A stretch of DNA of 64,000 nt. Source: Bradyrhizobium stylosanthis (GTDB lineage Bacteria > Pseudomonadota > Alphaproteobacteria > Rhizobiales > Xanthobacteraceae). The stretch covers positions 124,300-188,299 of the forward strand of contig NZ_LVEM01000006.1 in NCBI RefSeq assembly GCF_001641335.1, given 5' to 3'. The notes beneath the pieces are model-generated. The model was not told where the DNA came from, searched no databases, and saw only the letters and a list, made by a program, of their open reading frames with translations. The stretch's first letter is position 1; every line of letters starts with the position of its first letter. Shown here piece after piece: positions 52,315-61,650 of the stretch. The translations under genes and the position numbers were made by a program.

Positions 52315-53946
52315 CTAGTCGCCCCACTGCGCGAAAGCGTCGTTGAAGGCGCGCTCGCCGGGGGCCCCCTTCTCAATGGCGATAATGGCGCGGCGCTGGT
52401 TGGCGTAGACCAGCGGCACGTCGAACCACGAGCGCTCCTTCAGGAGCTGGACGTTGCGGGTACGATCGGCATCGACGTTGGAGAGGCCGACCAGGAAGAA
52501 GCCGTCGGTGACCTTCACCGCGAGGCCTGCGAGCGGGGTGCCGCGCGCCTGCTCGTTCGACTTCATCAGGATGCCCGGCACGTTGGAGACGCTGCCGCCC
52601 GGGAAATCCGGCGGCAGGATGAAGGTCAGTTCCGCGGTGTGGCTCGCCGGCAGCGACGAGTCGGTATTGCGGCGAAACGACATCGTCATCTTGAACTTGC
52701 GGTCGGGGATCTCGATGTCGGCGCGCACGGCGACGTCGGGCTTCTGGTTGCCCGTGGCCTTGATCGGCTCGAGCCGCCACACCACAGAGCCGACATACTG
52801 CTTGCCCTTCGGATCGGACGGATCCTCGTCATAGAGCACGACCTTCTGCGCCACCGGCGCGACCGGCTGGTCGCTGGCCGAAGGCTGGCCGACGCGATCC
52901 GGAATCTTCGGCTTGCTCTGCGGCTGCGACGGATCCTTCGGCGCCTCCACCACCTGGGTCGGCGAGGACTTGAACAGATTGGTGACGGTCTGCACCAGGG
53001 GCTTGCCCCAGAGGATGCCGGCGCCGACCAGGATCAGCACGATGCCGATGGCGATCGCGCTCTTGAACGGGAACGCGGAGCCGGAGCGCCTGGGCTTCTT
53101 GGCGTCGCGGTCGGCCGAGATGCGGGGACGAGGCGACGGCGGCTGCGGCGCGTAGCGCTCGGCCTCCTCGATCGACTCGTCATAGGAATAGGGCGCCTCG
53201 CCCTCGCCGACGCGGTTTTCCAGGCTCGGCTCGAGACGGTCGAATTCCGGCGAGGGCGAAGGCACGTTGGCGTAGGTGCGGCGCGCGGCGCGATTGGCCT
53301 GCGCGGCGGCGCCGCCGAGATCGTTGGCATCGGCCGTGATGTCGCGGAAGCCGCGCACGCCCGGGGCCGGCGGCAGCGCCGGCGGAGGTCCGATGTCCGG
53401 CGGCCGGCGCCCGCCTGCGCGATCGCGACCGGCCGGCGGAGGCGCGGGCGGCTCCGGCATCGACGGCGGCGCGGGCGGTCCGGGCTGGCGCGGCGCGTCG
53501 AAACGCGGTGCGCGCGGCGGACGCTGGGCATCGCCCTGGTCATCGACGTTGAAGGATGGACGGTCGGCCCGCGGCGGTGTCGGGGCCGGCCGGGTGCGTG
53601 GCGCACCGGGCTGGGAAGCGGGCTGATTGCCTTCGGCGGCTCGGGTACTGGCCCTGCGGAAGGCATCGCCACTGCCGCTGCCGCCGCTGCGGCCGCCGCC
53701 ACCCCCACCGGGGCGCGAGGCGTCGCGGGCGCGCTGGGCGGCTTCCGATTCGACCTTGCGGACGGCCTCTTCCAGCGACAGCCGCTCGCGGGTGATCTCG
53801 GATTCGGAGAGCGGCGGCTGCACGCTGCGCAGCTGCGCGATCAGGGCCGTGCGCGCCCGCTCATAGAGCGCGCGACGGCTTTCGCCGGGAGCATTGGGGT
53901 CCAGGGCGGCAATAGCGCGGGCGATCAGCGGATAGTAATCAGCCAT
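52315..53946 (-). CDS. Membrane-anchored proline-rich protein of unknown function
   Basis: 543 aa. An N-terminal helical domain (1-75: YYPLIARAIAALD, RRALYERARTALIAQLRS, ESEITRERLSLEEAVRKVE) is followed by a long Pro/Arg/Gly-rich disordered region (75-270), one membrane helix (about 290-312) and a globular extracytoplasmic domain (about 370-543) with VVWRLEPIKATGNQKPD and an ILPPDFPGGSV strand. The layout suggests an inner-membrane protein that links a cytosolic helical head to a periplasmic domain. It lies just downstream of purA on the same strand. Function unknown. Confidence 0.7.
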   Translation of the reverse strand: MADYYPLIARAIAALDPNAPGESRRALYERARTALIAQLRSVQPPLSESEITRERLSLEEAVRKVESEAAQRARDASRPGGGGGGRSGGSGSGDAFRRASTRAAEGNQPASQPGAPRTRPAPTPPRADRPSFNVDDQGDAQRPPRAPRFDAPRQPGPPAPPSMPEPPAPPPAGRDRAGGRRPPDIGPPPALPPAPGVRGFRDITADANDLGGAAAQANRAARRTYANVPSPSPEFDRLEPSLENRVGEGEAPYSYDESIEEAERYAPQPPSPRPRISADRDAKKPRRSGSAFPFKSAIAIGIVLILVGAGILWGKPLVQTVTNLFKSSPTQVVEAPKDPSQPQSKPKIPDRVGQPSASDQPVAPVAQKVVLYDEDPSDPKGKQYVGSVVWRLEPIKATGNQKPDVAVRADIEIPDRKFKMTMSFRRNTDSSLPASHTAELTFILPPDFPGGSVSNVPGILMKSNEQARGTPLAGLAVKVTDGFFLVGLSNVDADRTRNVQLLKERSWFDVPLVYANQRRAIIAIEKGAPGERAFNDAFAQWGD

Positions 53947-53983
53947 TTCTACTCAACTATACGCGCGTCCCGGTAAGATATCG

Positions 53984-55276
53984 TTAAGCCTCAAACGGAT
54001 TTTGCACGAGGATAGTATCTTCGCGTTCGGGGCTGGTGGAAAGCAGCGCCACCGGGCACCCCACCAATTCCTCGATCCGGCGGACATATTTGATGGCCTG
54101 GGCGGGCAGGTCGGCCCAGGACCGGGCACTGGCGGTCGGCTCCTTCCAGCCCTCGATGGTCTCGTAGATCGGCTCGACCCGGGCCTGGGCGCCCTCGCCG
54201 GCCGGGAAATGGTCGATCTCCTTGCCGTCGAGCTTGTAGCCGGTGCAGACCTCGATCGAATCGAAGCCGTCGAGGATGTCGAGCTTGGTCAGCGCGAGGC
54301 CGTTGATGCCGCAGGTGCGGACCGCCTGGCGGACCAGCACGGCGTCGAACCAGCCGCAGCGGCGGGGACGGCCGGTGTTGGTGCCGAACTCGCGGCCACG
54401 CTCGCCGATCTTGCGGCCGGTCTCGTTGTCCTGCTCGGTCGGGAACGGGCCCTGGCCGACGCGGGTCGTGTAGGCCTTGCACAGGCCGAGCACGTAGCCG
54501 ACCGCGCCCGGTCCGAGGCCGGCGCCGGTCGCGGCCTGCGCCGCCACCGTGTTGGACGAGGTGACGTAGGGGTAGGTGCCGTGATCGACGTCGAGCAGCG
54601 CGCCCTGCGCACCCTCGAACAGCATGCGCTTGCCTTCGCGGCGCTTGATGTCGAGCAGCCGCCACACCGTCTCGGCATAAGGCAGCAGCTGCGGCGCCAG
54701 CGCGCTCAGCTCCTTCAGGATCTCCTTGCCGTCGAACTCGGGCAGATTGAGTCCGCGGCGCAGCGCGTTGTGGTGCGCCAGCAGCCGGTCGATCTTGTGC
54801 GGGAGGGTGTCGAGGTCGGCGAGGTCCATCAGACGGATGGCGCGGCGGCCGACCTTGTCCTCATAGGCCGGGCCGATGCCGCGGCGTGTGGTGCCGATCG
54901 CGGTGGCCGCGTTGGAGGACTCGCGCAGCGCATCGAGCTCGCGGTGCAGCGGCAGGATCAGCGTGACGTTCTCGGCGACGCGCAGATTGTCCGGCGAAAC
55001 CGCAACGCCCTGCGAGCGCAGCTTGGTGACCTCGTCGAGGAAGGCGGCGGGATCGAACACCACGCCGTTGCCGATCACCGACAGCTTGCCCTCGCGCAGC
55101 ACGCCGGATGGCAGCAGCGCGAGCTTGTAGGTCTTGCCGTTGATCACCAGCGTATGGCCGGCGTTATGGCCGCCCTGGAAGCGGACGACGATGTCCGCTT
55201 GCTCCGACAACCAGTCGACGATCTTGCCCTTCCCTTCGTCGCCCCACTGGGCGCCGACGACGACAACGTTGGCCAT
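53984..55276 (-). CDS. purA: Adenylosuccinate synthetase PurA
   Basis: 430 aa, the family length. Joins IMP and aspartate with GTP in AMP synthesis. GTP-binding QWGDEGKGK (residues 9-17) and catalytic Asp/His (DEGKGKIVDWL, GGHNAGHT), IMP contacts IGTTRRGIGPAYEDK, and FEGAQGALLDVDHGTYPYVTSSN are all present. The start at 55276 is chosen because the family begins MANVVVVGAQWG. Confidence 0.96.
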   Translation of the reverse strand: MANVVVVGAQWGDEGKGKIVDWLSEQADIVVRFQGGHNAGHTLVINGKTYKLALLPSGVLREGKLSVIGNGVVFDPAAFLDEVTKLRSQGVAVSPDNLRVAENVTLILPLHRELDALRESSNAATAIGTTRRGIGPAYEDKVGRRAIRLMDLADLDTLPHKIDRLLAHHNALRRGLNLPEFDGKEILKELSALAPQLLPYAETVWRLLDIKRREGKRMLFEGAQGALLDVDHGTYPYVTSSNTVAAQAATGAGLGPGAVGYVLGLCKAYTTRVGQGPFPTEQDNETGRKIGERGREFGTNTGRPRRCGWFDAVLVRQAVRTCGINGLALTKLDILDGFDSIEVCTGYKLDGKEIDHFPAGEGAQARVEPIYETIEGWKEPTASARSWADLPAQAIKYVRRIEELVGCPVALLSTSPEREDTILVQNPFEA

Positions 55277-55700
55277 TCGCGGGTAATCCCTGTTCAATCT
55301 GTCTCTAGGAGGCACGATCCTCGCGGAAAACCGGTGTCCACTTTTCCGGGATCATGCCTGGTGCCCAGCCCAATCCGCGGCTCAGGACCGCTCGCACGCA
55401 AGGCAGCCAACCGGATAAAGGAAGCAGCCCTTCTAGGCAAGCAAGAACGGGGCTTTTTCGAGGTCCAAAGGCCTACCCAAGCCTTTGATATCCCCTTAAA
55501 ATCCTGCAACCTTTGGGCTTGGTGCCGGGCCTTCGACCAAAGCCTGAGAAGCCGCCTCCCCGCTGCATGGTCGCGATGCATCCGCCCCCCGTTGATGCAA
55601 CCGCGATTTCCGTGTCTTTGGGCGTGGCCGGGCTGTCAGCCGGCCCGGGCATCGCCGGGCGGGTCGCCCCGGCGCATGATGCGGGGCCATAACAAGCACA
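55277..55700. other. Intergenic region between purA and a DMT exporter
   Basis: Divergent promoters expected. It contains the word GGAAAACCGGTGTCCACTTT near 55325, which I recall as a dispersed repeat of bradyrhizobia. No gene or clear motif otherwise. Confidence 0.5.
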
Positions 55701-56633
55701 ATGTCCGCCACCGGCCAGACCACGAGCGCCGAAACATCCGGTCACAACTGGGTCGCCAACCAGCCTTACCTGCTGCTCAGCATCACCGCGCTGTGCTGGG
55801 CCGGCAATGCCATCGTCGGGCGGCTTGCCGCCGGCCACATCCCGCCGGTGACGCTGTCGTTCCTGCGCTGGACCTTCGCCTTCCTGCTGGTGCTGCCGTT
55901 CGCCTGGAAGCATCTGGTGCGGGACTGGCCCGCGATCCGCGGACGGCTCGGCCTGATGATCACGCTCTCGATCACCGGCATCGGCGCCTTCAACACGCTG
56001 CAATACTGGGCGCTGGAGCACACGCAGGCCCTCAACACGCTGCTGCTGCAGTCGGCCGCGCCGCTGGTCGTGGCGCTGTGGTCGCTGGCCATCCTCGGCG
56101 TCCGCCTCACGGCGGCACAGGCGTTCGGCGTGCTGCTGTCGATGTGCGGCGTGCTGACGATCCTGCTGCATGGCGATTTCACCACGCTGTCGAACATCGA
56201 GTTCAACAAGGGCGACCTCATCTTCATCGTCGCGCTGATCATCTTCGCGCTGTATTCGGTGCTGTCCCTGAAGCGACCGCCGATGCATGGCCTGTCGTTC
56301 CTCGCCTTCACCTTCGGTGCCGGCGCCGCCTGCCTCATTCCGCTGGAGATCTGGGAATTATCGGCGCGTCCCGTCATGAAGCTCGACGGGCCCAATTTGC
56401 TCACGCTGTTCTATGTCGCGGTGTTCCCCTCGACGCTCGCCTATCTCTGCTTCAATCGCGGCGTGCGCCTGATCGGCGCCAACCGCGCCGCGCCGTTCTT
56501 CCACGTAGTGCCGGTGTTCGGCTCGATCATGGCGATGGTGTTCCTGGGCGAGCACCCGCAGGCGTTCCATTTCATCGGATTCGCGCTGGTGCTGTCGGGC
56601 GTGTTCGTGGCGTCGAGGAAGCAGACGGCCTAG
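55701..56633 (+). CDS. DMT-superfamily (EamA) transporter
   Basis: 310 aa with about ten membrane helices in two EamA halves. N-terminal NQPYLLLSITALCWAGNAIVGR and C-terminal RLIGANRAAPFFHVVPVFGSIMAMVFLGE are the EamA signatures. It exports small molecules such as amino acids or metabolites; the substrate is unknown. It is a close paralogue of the gene at 57503 and ends 4 bp from the convergent Sel1 gene. Confidence 0.85.
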   Translation: MSATGQTTSAETSGHNWVANQPYLLLSITALCWAGNAIVGRLAAGHIPPVTLSFLRWTFAFLLVLPFAWKHLVRDWPAIRGRLGLMITLSITGIGAFNTLQYWALEHTQALNTLLLQSAAPLVVALWSLAILGVRLTAAQAFGVLLSMCGVLTILLHGDFTTLSNIEFNKGDLIFIVALIIFALYSVLSLKRPPMHGLSFLAFTFGAGAACLIPLEIWELSARPVMKLDGPNLLTLFYVAVFPSTLAYLCFNRGVRLIGANRAAPFFHVVPVFGSIMAMVFLGEHPQAFHFIGFALVLSGVFVASRKQTA

Positions 56634-56637
56634 TTCG

Positions 56638-57333
56638 CTACTTCCTGGCGGTCTTCAACAGCTCTTCCGCGGCACCGAGACCGCTCTTGGCCTTGAGCGT
56701 CAGCGCGGTTGGTTGCGCGCTCCATCCGGCAACGAGCCTCTCCGCCTTCTCGAGCTCCGGCCTGGACAACATGGACGCCATCTCGTTCACGTTCTTCGCC
56801 GGTGCCAGTTTCGACAGCTTGAAATACGCATACGACATCGACAGATCGCGCGGCGTGCCTTTGCCTGCGGAATACGACATGGACAGGCTATAGAGGGCCC
56901 TGGGATATCCCTGATCCCCGGCCATCTTCCACCATTTCAGCGCCTCCTCCGGATTTCCCTGCCGGTCATAGAGGTTGGCGACATCGTGCTGGGCCAGCGC
57001 ATAGCCGGCCCTGGCGGCGACGAGCTTGTATTTCAGGGCTTCGCCGGAGTCGGACGCGACGACGCCCGCTCCTTGCCCGTCGTAATAGCAACCGAGCTTG
57101 TAGGCGCCGAGAGGGTCGTTGGATGCCGTGGCCTTTTGAAACCACGCGAATGCCTGCTTCGGATCCTGCTCGGTGCCGATGCCGTTATTGTGCATCATGC
57201 CGACATGGTACTGCGCCTCTGCATGGCCCGTGTTGGCCAGGGCCACCATCGCCTTGAAGGTGTCCGCGTCGCTGGCATGGGCCGGCGCCGAAAAGACCAA
57301 GATACCTGCAAAAGCCAAGGCGATGAATTTCAC
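56638..57333 (-). CDS. Secreted Sel1-repeat (TPR-like) protein
   Basis: 231 aa from a GTG start at 57333, supported by GGGAGG 6 nt upstream; an ATG at 57360 would add nine residues ahead of the signal peptide. Signal peptide, then four or more Sel1-like repeats (HAEAQYHVGMMHNNGIGTEQDPKQAFAWFQKAT is the clearest). Such proteins act as adaptors in signalling or envelope processes. It lies between two DMT paralogues but convergent with the first. Confidence 0.78.
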   Translation of the reverse strand: MKFIALAFAGILVFSAPAHASDADTFKAMVALANTGHAEAQYHVGMMHNNGIGTEQDPKQAFAWFQKATASNDPLGAYKLGCYYDGQGAGVVASDSGEALKYKLVAARAGYALAQHDVANLYDRQGNPEEALKWWKMAGDQGYPRALYSLSMSYSAGKGTPRDLSMSYAYFKLSKLAPAKNVNEMASMLSRPELEKAERLVAGWSAQPTALTLKAKSGLGAAEELLKTARK

Positions 57334-57502
57334 GTCAATCCTCCCATCGGGGCGGTTCATTGCCCGGGCCGTCGTGCAAGGCCTGCTGCGTCCAACATAT
57401 TAGCCGCCGAAGCCGCCATCTTGGTTCATCGCGCATTGTAGCATTGCGACCGCGTGACTTGTGCCGCGACGGCAATCCGGCGCAAGTTCGTATCCGACGC
57501 CA

Positions 57503-58438
57503 ATGACGACCGCTTCGCCCGCGCCAAAAGCCAATAATCCGGCCAGTTGGCTCAACAATCAGCCTTATCTGCTGCTCAGCCTGAGCTCGCTGTTCTGGGC
57601 CGGCAACATCGTGCTCGCGCGCCATGTCGGCGCGCATGTGCCGCCGCTGACGGTGACCACGATCCGCTGGTTCGGCGTGTTCCTGATCCTGCTGCCGTTC
57701 TCCTGGCCGCACCTGAAGCACGACTGGCCGGCGCTGCGCCGGAGCCTGCCCCTGATGCTGTTCCTGTCGCTGGTGGGCTTCGCCTTCAACAACGCGATCT
57801 CGTACTGGGCACTGCAATACACGGAAGCGCTGAACGCGCTGCTGATCCAGTCGGCGGGTCCCCTGTTCGTGGCGCTGTGGTCGCTGGTGCTGTTCGGCGT
57901 GCGGCTGACGGGGGGACAGCTCGCCGGCATCGCGATCTCGCTGCTCGGCGTGCTCATCATCATCCTGCGCGGCGATCTCGCCGCGCTCGCCGGCATCAGC
58001 TTCAACAGGGGCGATCTCATGTTCGCCTCCTCGCTGGTGGCGTTCGGGATCTACTCCGCCTTCATCCCGCGCCGGCCGAAAGTGCATCAGCTCTCTTTTC
58101 TCTCCTTCACCACCTGCTGTGGCGCGCTGATGCTGCTGCCCACCGCGATCTGGGAAGCCATGAACGGCAACGTCATGCATTTCGATGCGCTGACGCTGGC
58201 GACGCTGGGCTACATCCTGATCTTCCCCTCGACGCTGGCCTATCTGTTCTTCAATCGCGGCGTGGCGCTGATCGGCCCGAACCGGGCGGCGCCGTTCTTC
58301 CATCTGGTGCCGGTGTTCGGCTCGGCGATGGCGATCGTCCTGCTCGGCGAGAAGCTGCAGCCGTTCCACCTGATCGGCTACGCGCTGGTGCTCGCCGGCG
58401 TCGTGATCGCCTCGCGGCAGGGCTCGGCGGTGAAGTAA
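57503..58438 (+). CDS. DMT-superfamily (EamA) transporter, paralogue
   Basis: 311 aa, ATG at 57503. Same architecture as the gene at 55701: NQPYLLLSLSSLFWAGNIVLAR and ALIGPNRAAPFFHLVPVFGSAMAIVLLGE. The two probably arose by duplication, with the Sel1 gene caught between them or inserted later. Substrate unknown. Confidence 0.85.
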   Translation: MTTASPAPKANNPASWLNNQPYLLLSLSSLFWAGNIVLARHVGAHVPPLTVTTIRWFGVFLILLPFSWPHLKHDWPALRRSLPLMLFLSLVGFAFNNAISYWALQYTEALNALLIQSAGPLFVALWSLVLFGVRLTGGQLAGIAISLLGVLIIILRGDLAALAGISFNRGDLMFASSLVAFGIYSAFIPRRPKVHQLSFLSFTTCCGALMLLPTAIWEAMNGNVMHFDALTLATLGYILIFPSTLAYLFFNRGVALIGPNRAAPFFHLVPVFGSAMAIVLLGEKLQPFHLIGYALVLAGVVIASRQGSAVK

Positions 58439-58534
58439 TTCCGCCGTGCGGACGCATGCGCGCGCCTGCCGCCTTCCTGTTTCGGTCTGGACAAGCTAGG
58501 TTCCCCGCCAACGAAAAAGAGGGAACGACCAGAC

Positions 58535-59512
58535 ATGCTTTCAGCGTTGATTTCGAACCTGCGCACCATCGGCGCGGCCGCGCTCTGCCTCGCCGCCGCG
58601 ACCGCCGCCCAGGCCGACACCTACCCCAGCCGCAACATCACGCTGGTGCTGCCGTTCGCGGCCGGCAGCGGCACCGACACCACGACGCGGCTGATCTCGC
58701 AGCATCTGTCGCAGGCGCTCGGCGTCGCCATCGTGATCGAGAACAAGGCTGGCGCCAACGGCATGCTCGCCGCGACCTACGTCGCGAAGGCGGCCCCGGA
58801 CGGCTACACGCTGCTGGTGACGACCAACACCACGCATTCGGCCAATCCCTATCTGCTCAAGAATCTCACTTACGATCCGGTCAAGGATTTCACCCCGATC
58901 GCGCGCACCGGCGACCTGCCCTTCATGCTGGTCGTCAATCCTGAAGTCCCCGCCAAGACCGTCGGCGAGCTCGTCGCCTACGGCAAGGCCAATCCGGGCA
59001 AGCTGAGCTACGCCTCGGGCTCGTCCTCGGCGATCGTGTCGGGCGCGACCTTCGCGCACAATGCCGGGCTCGATCTCCTGCACGTGCCCTACAAGAGCTC
59101 GCCGCCGGCGCTCAACGACGTCATGGGCGGCCGCGTCTCGATGATGTTCGTGGACATCCTGACCGGGCTGCCGCACGTCCAGGGCAACGCGCTGCGCTCG
59201 CTCGCCGTCACCACCAAGGACCGCTCGCCGCTGGTGCCGAACCTGCCCTCGATGCAGGAGGCCGGCGTGCCCGATTTCGACATCTCGTCGTGGCAGGGCT
59301 ATTTCGGCCCCGCCGGCATGCCGAAGGAGATCGTGACGCGGCTCAACGCCGAGATCCGCAAGATCGTCGAGAAGCCCGAGATCAAGGCCCAGCTGGCGAC
59401 GCTCGGCATGGACGCGTTTTCCGGCACGCCGGAGGATCTCGGCAAGTTCGTGAACGAGCAGCTCGTGTTGTGGGAGAAGCTGATCACCAACGCGAAGATC
59501 GAGAAGCAGTAG
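58535..59512 (+). CDS. Tripartite tricarboxylate transporter binding protein (TctC/Bug)
   Basis: 325 aa, ATG at 58535 behind GAGGGAACG. Signal peptide (ends near AAQA), then the Bug-family core: YPSRNITLVLPFAAGSGTDTT, VIENKAGANGMLAA, GYTLLVTTNTTHSANP, and the C-terminal LVLWEKLITNAKI. Binds a small carboxylate in the periplasm. No TctA/B membrane partners are adjacent, as is common for this expanded family. Confidence 0.88.
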   Translation: MLSALISNLRTIGAAALCLAAATAAQADTYPSRNITLVLPFAAGSGTDTTTRLISQHLSQALGVAIVIENKAGANGMLAATYVAKAAPDGYTLLVTTNTTHSANPYLLKNLTYDPVKDFTPIARTGDLPFMLVVNPEVPAKTVGELVAYGKANPGKLSYASGSSSAIVSGATFAHNAGLDLLHVPYKSSPPALNDVMGGRVSMMFVDILTGLPHVQGNALRSLAVTTKDRSPLVPNLPSMQEAGVPDFDISSWQGYFGPAGMPKEIVTRLNAEIRKIVEKPEIKAQLATLGMDAFSGTPEDLGKFVNEQLVLWEKLITNAKIEKQ

Positions 59513-59590
59513 GACGCATGTCCCGGACGCGCTGCGGCACGCAGTGACGCTGCGCTGCGTCCGGGGCACGAGATCTGGGCCGCGCTTCTC

Positions 59591-59681
59591 CGTCATGGCC
59601 GGGCTTGTCCCGGCCATCCACGAATATCTGCGATTGCAGCTGCCAAGAACGTGGATGCCCGGGACAAGCCCGGGCATGACG
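59591..59681. repeat. Intergenic palindromic repeat, family A copy 4
   Basis: CGTCATGGCCGGGCTTGTCC... and ...GGACAAGCCCGGGCATGACG, the best-preserved copy of family A, between convergent genes. Confidence 0.88.
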
Positions 59682-59715
59682 TCGTAGTCGATAGCGGTGA
59701 CCGTGCGTCTCGGCT

Positions 59716-61398
59716 TTACGCCGCGCGCACCTTGGCGAGGAAGCCGTCCACCGCGTTGCGCAGCGCGCCGGACTGGCTGTCCAGCTCGCGGGCGTTGGTC
59801 AGCACTTCGCCGGCCGCACTGCCGGTCGCTTCCGCGGCCGAGGTGACGCTGCCGATATTGGCGTTGATCTCGCTCGATCCGGCCGCGACCGACTGGATGT
59901 TGCGAGCGATCTCGCGCGTCGCTTCGCCCTGCTGCTCGATCGAGGCGGAAATGCCGGCCGTGATCTCGCTCATCTCGGCGATGGTCTGGGTGATGCCGCC
60001 GATCGCGGCGACCGCATCGCTGGTCGAGGTCTGCATCGCCGCGACCTGGGCGGAGATTTCCTCGGTCGCCTTGGCGGTCTGGTTGGCCAGCGCCTTGACC
60101 TCGGAGGCGACGACGGCGAAGCCGCGGCCGGACTCGCCGGCCCGCGCCGCCTCGATGGTGGCGTTGAGCGCGAGCAGATTGGTCTGCGCCGCGATCGAGT
60201 GAATGAGCTTGACCACCTCGCCGATCTTCTCGGCGCCGGTGGAGAGCTCCTGCACCGTGGCGTTGGTGCGTTCGGCGTCGCTGACCGCCCGGCTCGCGAC
60301 TTCGGTCGAGCGCGTGACCTGGCGGGAGATTTCCGCAACCGAACTCGACAACTCTTCGGCGGCGGCGGCGACGGTGCCGACATTGCCGGAGGCCTTCTGC
60401 GAGGCGGCACCGACGGTCGCCGCACGCGAGGAGGCATCGCTCGCGGTCGCGGTCATCGACTGCGCCGTGGTCTGCATGCCGGCCGCGGCCGAGGAGACCG
60501 AGCGGACGATGCCGTTGACGCTGCGCTCGAAGTCGTTGGCGATCGCTTCCATCGCAGTGCGACGTTCCGTCGCGGCGCGATCCTTGGCGTCGGCCTCGCT
60601 CTTCTCGATCTCGCGGATGCGGACCGCATTGTCCTTGAAGATCTGGACGGTCGAAGCCATCGCACCGATCTCGTCGCCGCGGCCGACGCCGGGGATGTCA
60701 CCATCGAGCTTGCCGTCGGCGAGATCCTTCATGCGGGCGCCGAGCAGCGCCAGCGGACGGCTGATGCTGCGGCCGATCATCCAGGCGACGCTGCCGGCGA
60801 CGATGACGATGCCGAGCATGGCAAGGCCGAGCAGCCAGTAGACCGGCCCCATCTTGGCGTCGATGTCGCTGAGATAGGCGCCGGTGCCGAGATACATGTC
60901 GAAACCGGGGACCGCGACGGCGTAGCCGATCTTGCTGATCGGCGTCTCCTGGCCGGGCTTCACGTAATCATAATAGAGCAGGATCGAGCCGTTGGCCTTG
61001 ACGCCTTCCATCAGCTCGATGGACAGCTTGCGGCCGTTGGTCACGACGTCCATGCGGTTGGTGCCGATCTGCTTCGGATCGGGCGCGAGCTGCGTGATGC
61101 CGTCATAGGACGTGCCGAACAGATAGCCCGAGCCGTTGTCGTAGGTCATCGCGTTGCCGTAGCGGCGAAGCTCGGCCATCGCCGCGTCCTTCGTCAGCTC
61201 GCCGGCATCGACGCGCTTCTTCAGCGCGGCCGCGTAGTTGCGGCCGAGATCGACAATCGACTTGGTCTGGTCGATGCGCGCATTCACCATCTCGCGCTTC
61301 ATCAGATAGCCGGCGAGAACTCCGGAGATGCAGAGGCCGAACAGGGTGACGCCGACAAGGATGCCAAGCTTGGGCGCGATCTTCAGGTTGCTCAACAC
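59716..61398 (-). CDS. Methyl-accepting chemotaxis protein with single Cache domain
   Basis: 560 aa from a GTG at 61398 (reading VLSNLKIAPKLG) with GGAG 7 nt upstream; a GTG at 61431 is the alternative. First membrane helix (about 12-32), periplasmic sCache_2 domain (about 35-180: DNGSGYLFGTSYDGITQLAPDPKQIGTN and AVPGFDMYLGTGAYL), second membrane helix (about 185-207), HAMP (SRPLALLGARMKDLADGKLDG) and a cytoplasmic signalling domain with the conserved hairpin tip IHSIAAQTNLLALNATIEAARAGE. No C-terminal receptor pentapeptide. The ligand is unknown, possibly a small organic acid. Confidence 0.9.
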   Translation of the reverse strand: MLSNLKIAPKLGILVGVTLFGLCISGVLAGYLMKREMVNARIDQTKSIVDLGRNYAAALKKRVDAGELTKDAAMAELRRYGNAMTYDNGSGYLFGTSYDGITQLAPDPKQIGTNRMDVVTNGRKLSIELMEGVKANGSILLYYDYVKPGQETPISKIGYAVAVPGFDMYLGTGAYLSDIDAKMGPVYWLLGLAMLGIVIVAGSVAWMIGRSISRPLALLGARMKDLADGKLDGDIPGVGRGDEIGAMASTVQIFKDNAVRIREIEKSEADAKDRAATERRTAMEAIANDFERSVNGIVRSVSSAAAGMQTTAQSMTATASDASSRAATVGAASQKASGNVGTVAAAAEELSSSVAEISRQVTRSTEVASRAVSDAERTNATVQELSTGAEKIGEVVKLIHSIAAQTNLLALNATIEAARAGESGRGFAVVASEVKALANQTAKATEEISAQVAAMQTSTSDAVAAIGGITQTIAEMSEITAGISASIEQQGEATREIARNIQSVAAGSSEINANIGSVTSAAEATGSAAGEVLTNARELDSQSGALRNAVDGFLAKVRAA

Positions 61399-61650
61399 GG
61401 GATGGCTCCGGAAAAAAAGGGATACGGGCACGCGAGTGAATCGATCGAAATTGAATCAACTTTTAGTGTGAGACACCTTAGCAAGTTACTTACGTGCCTC
61501 CGTAGAAGCCCGGACGATGCCGCCGAAACCGGCAATAATCATCGCGGCGGACAACCGGGAATTGTACGCGCAGGCATCGATTTCGCGTAAAAGACGCAAA
61601 GGCCCGCCCGAGAGGCGGGTCACAACAAGAAACCAAATCGGGAGCAGGAC

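Noticed and set aside
54002..56893. 963-codon open frame on the plus strand across purA and a DMT exporter
   Set aside because: Antisense shadow of purA and out of frame with the exporter; composition is that of a high-GC shadow.
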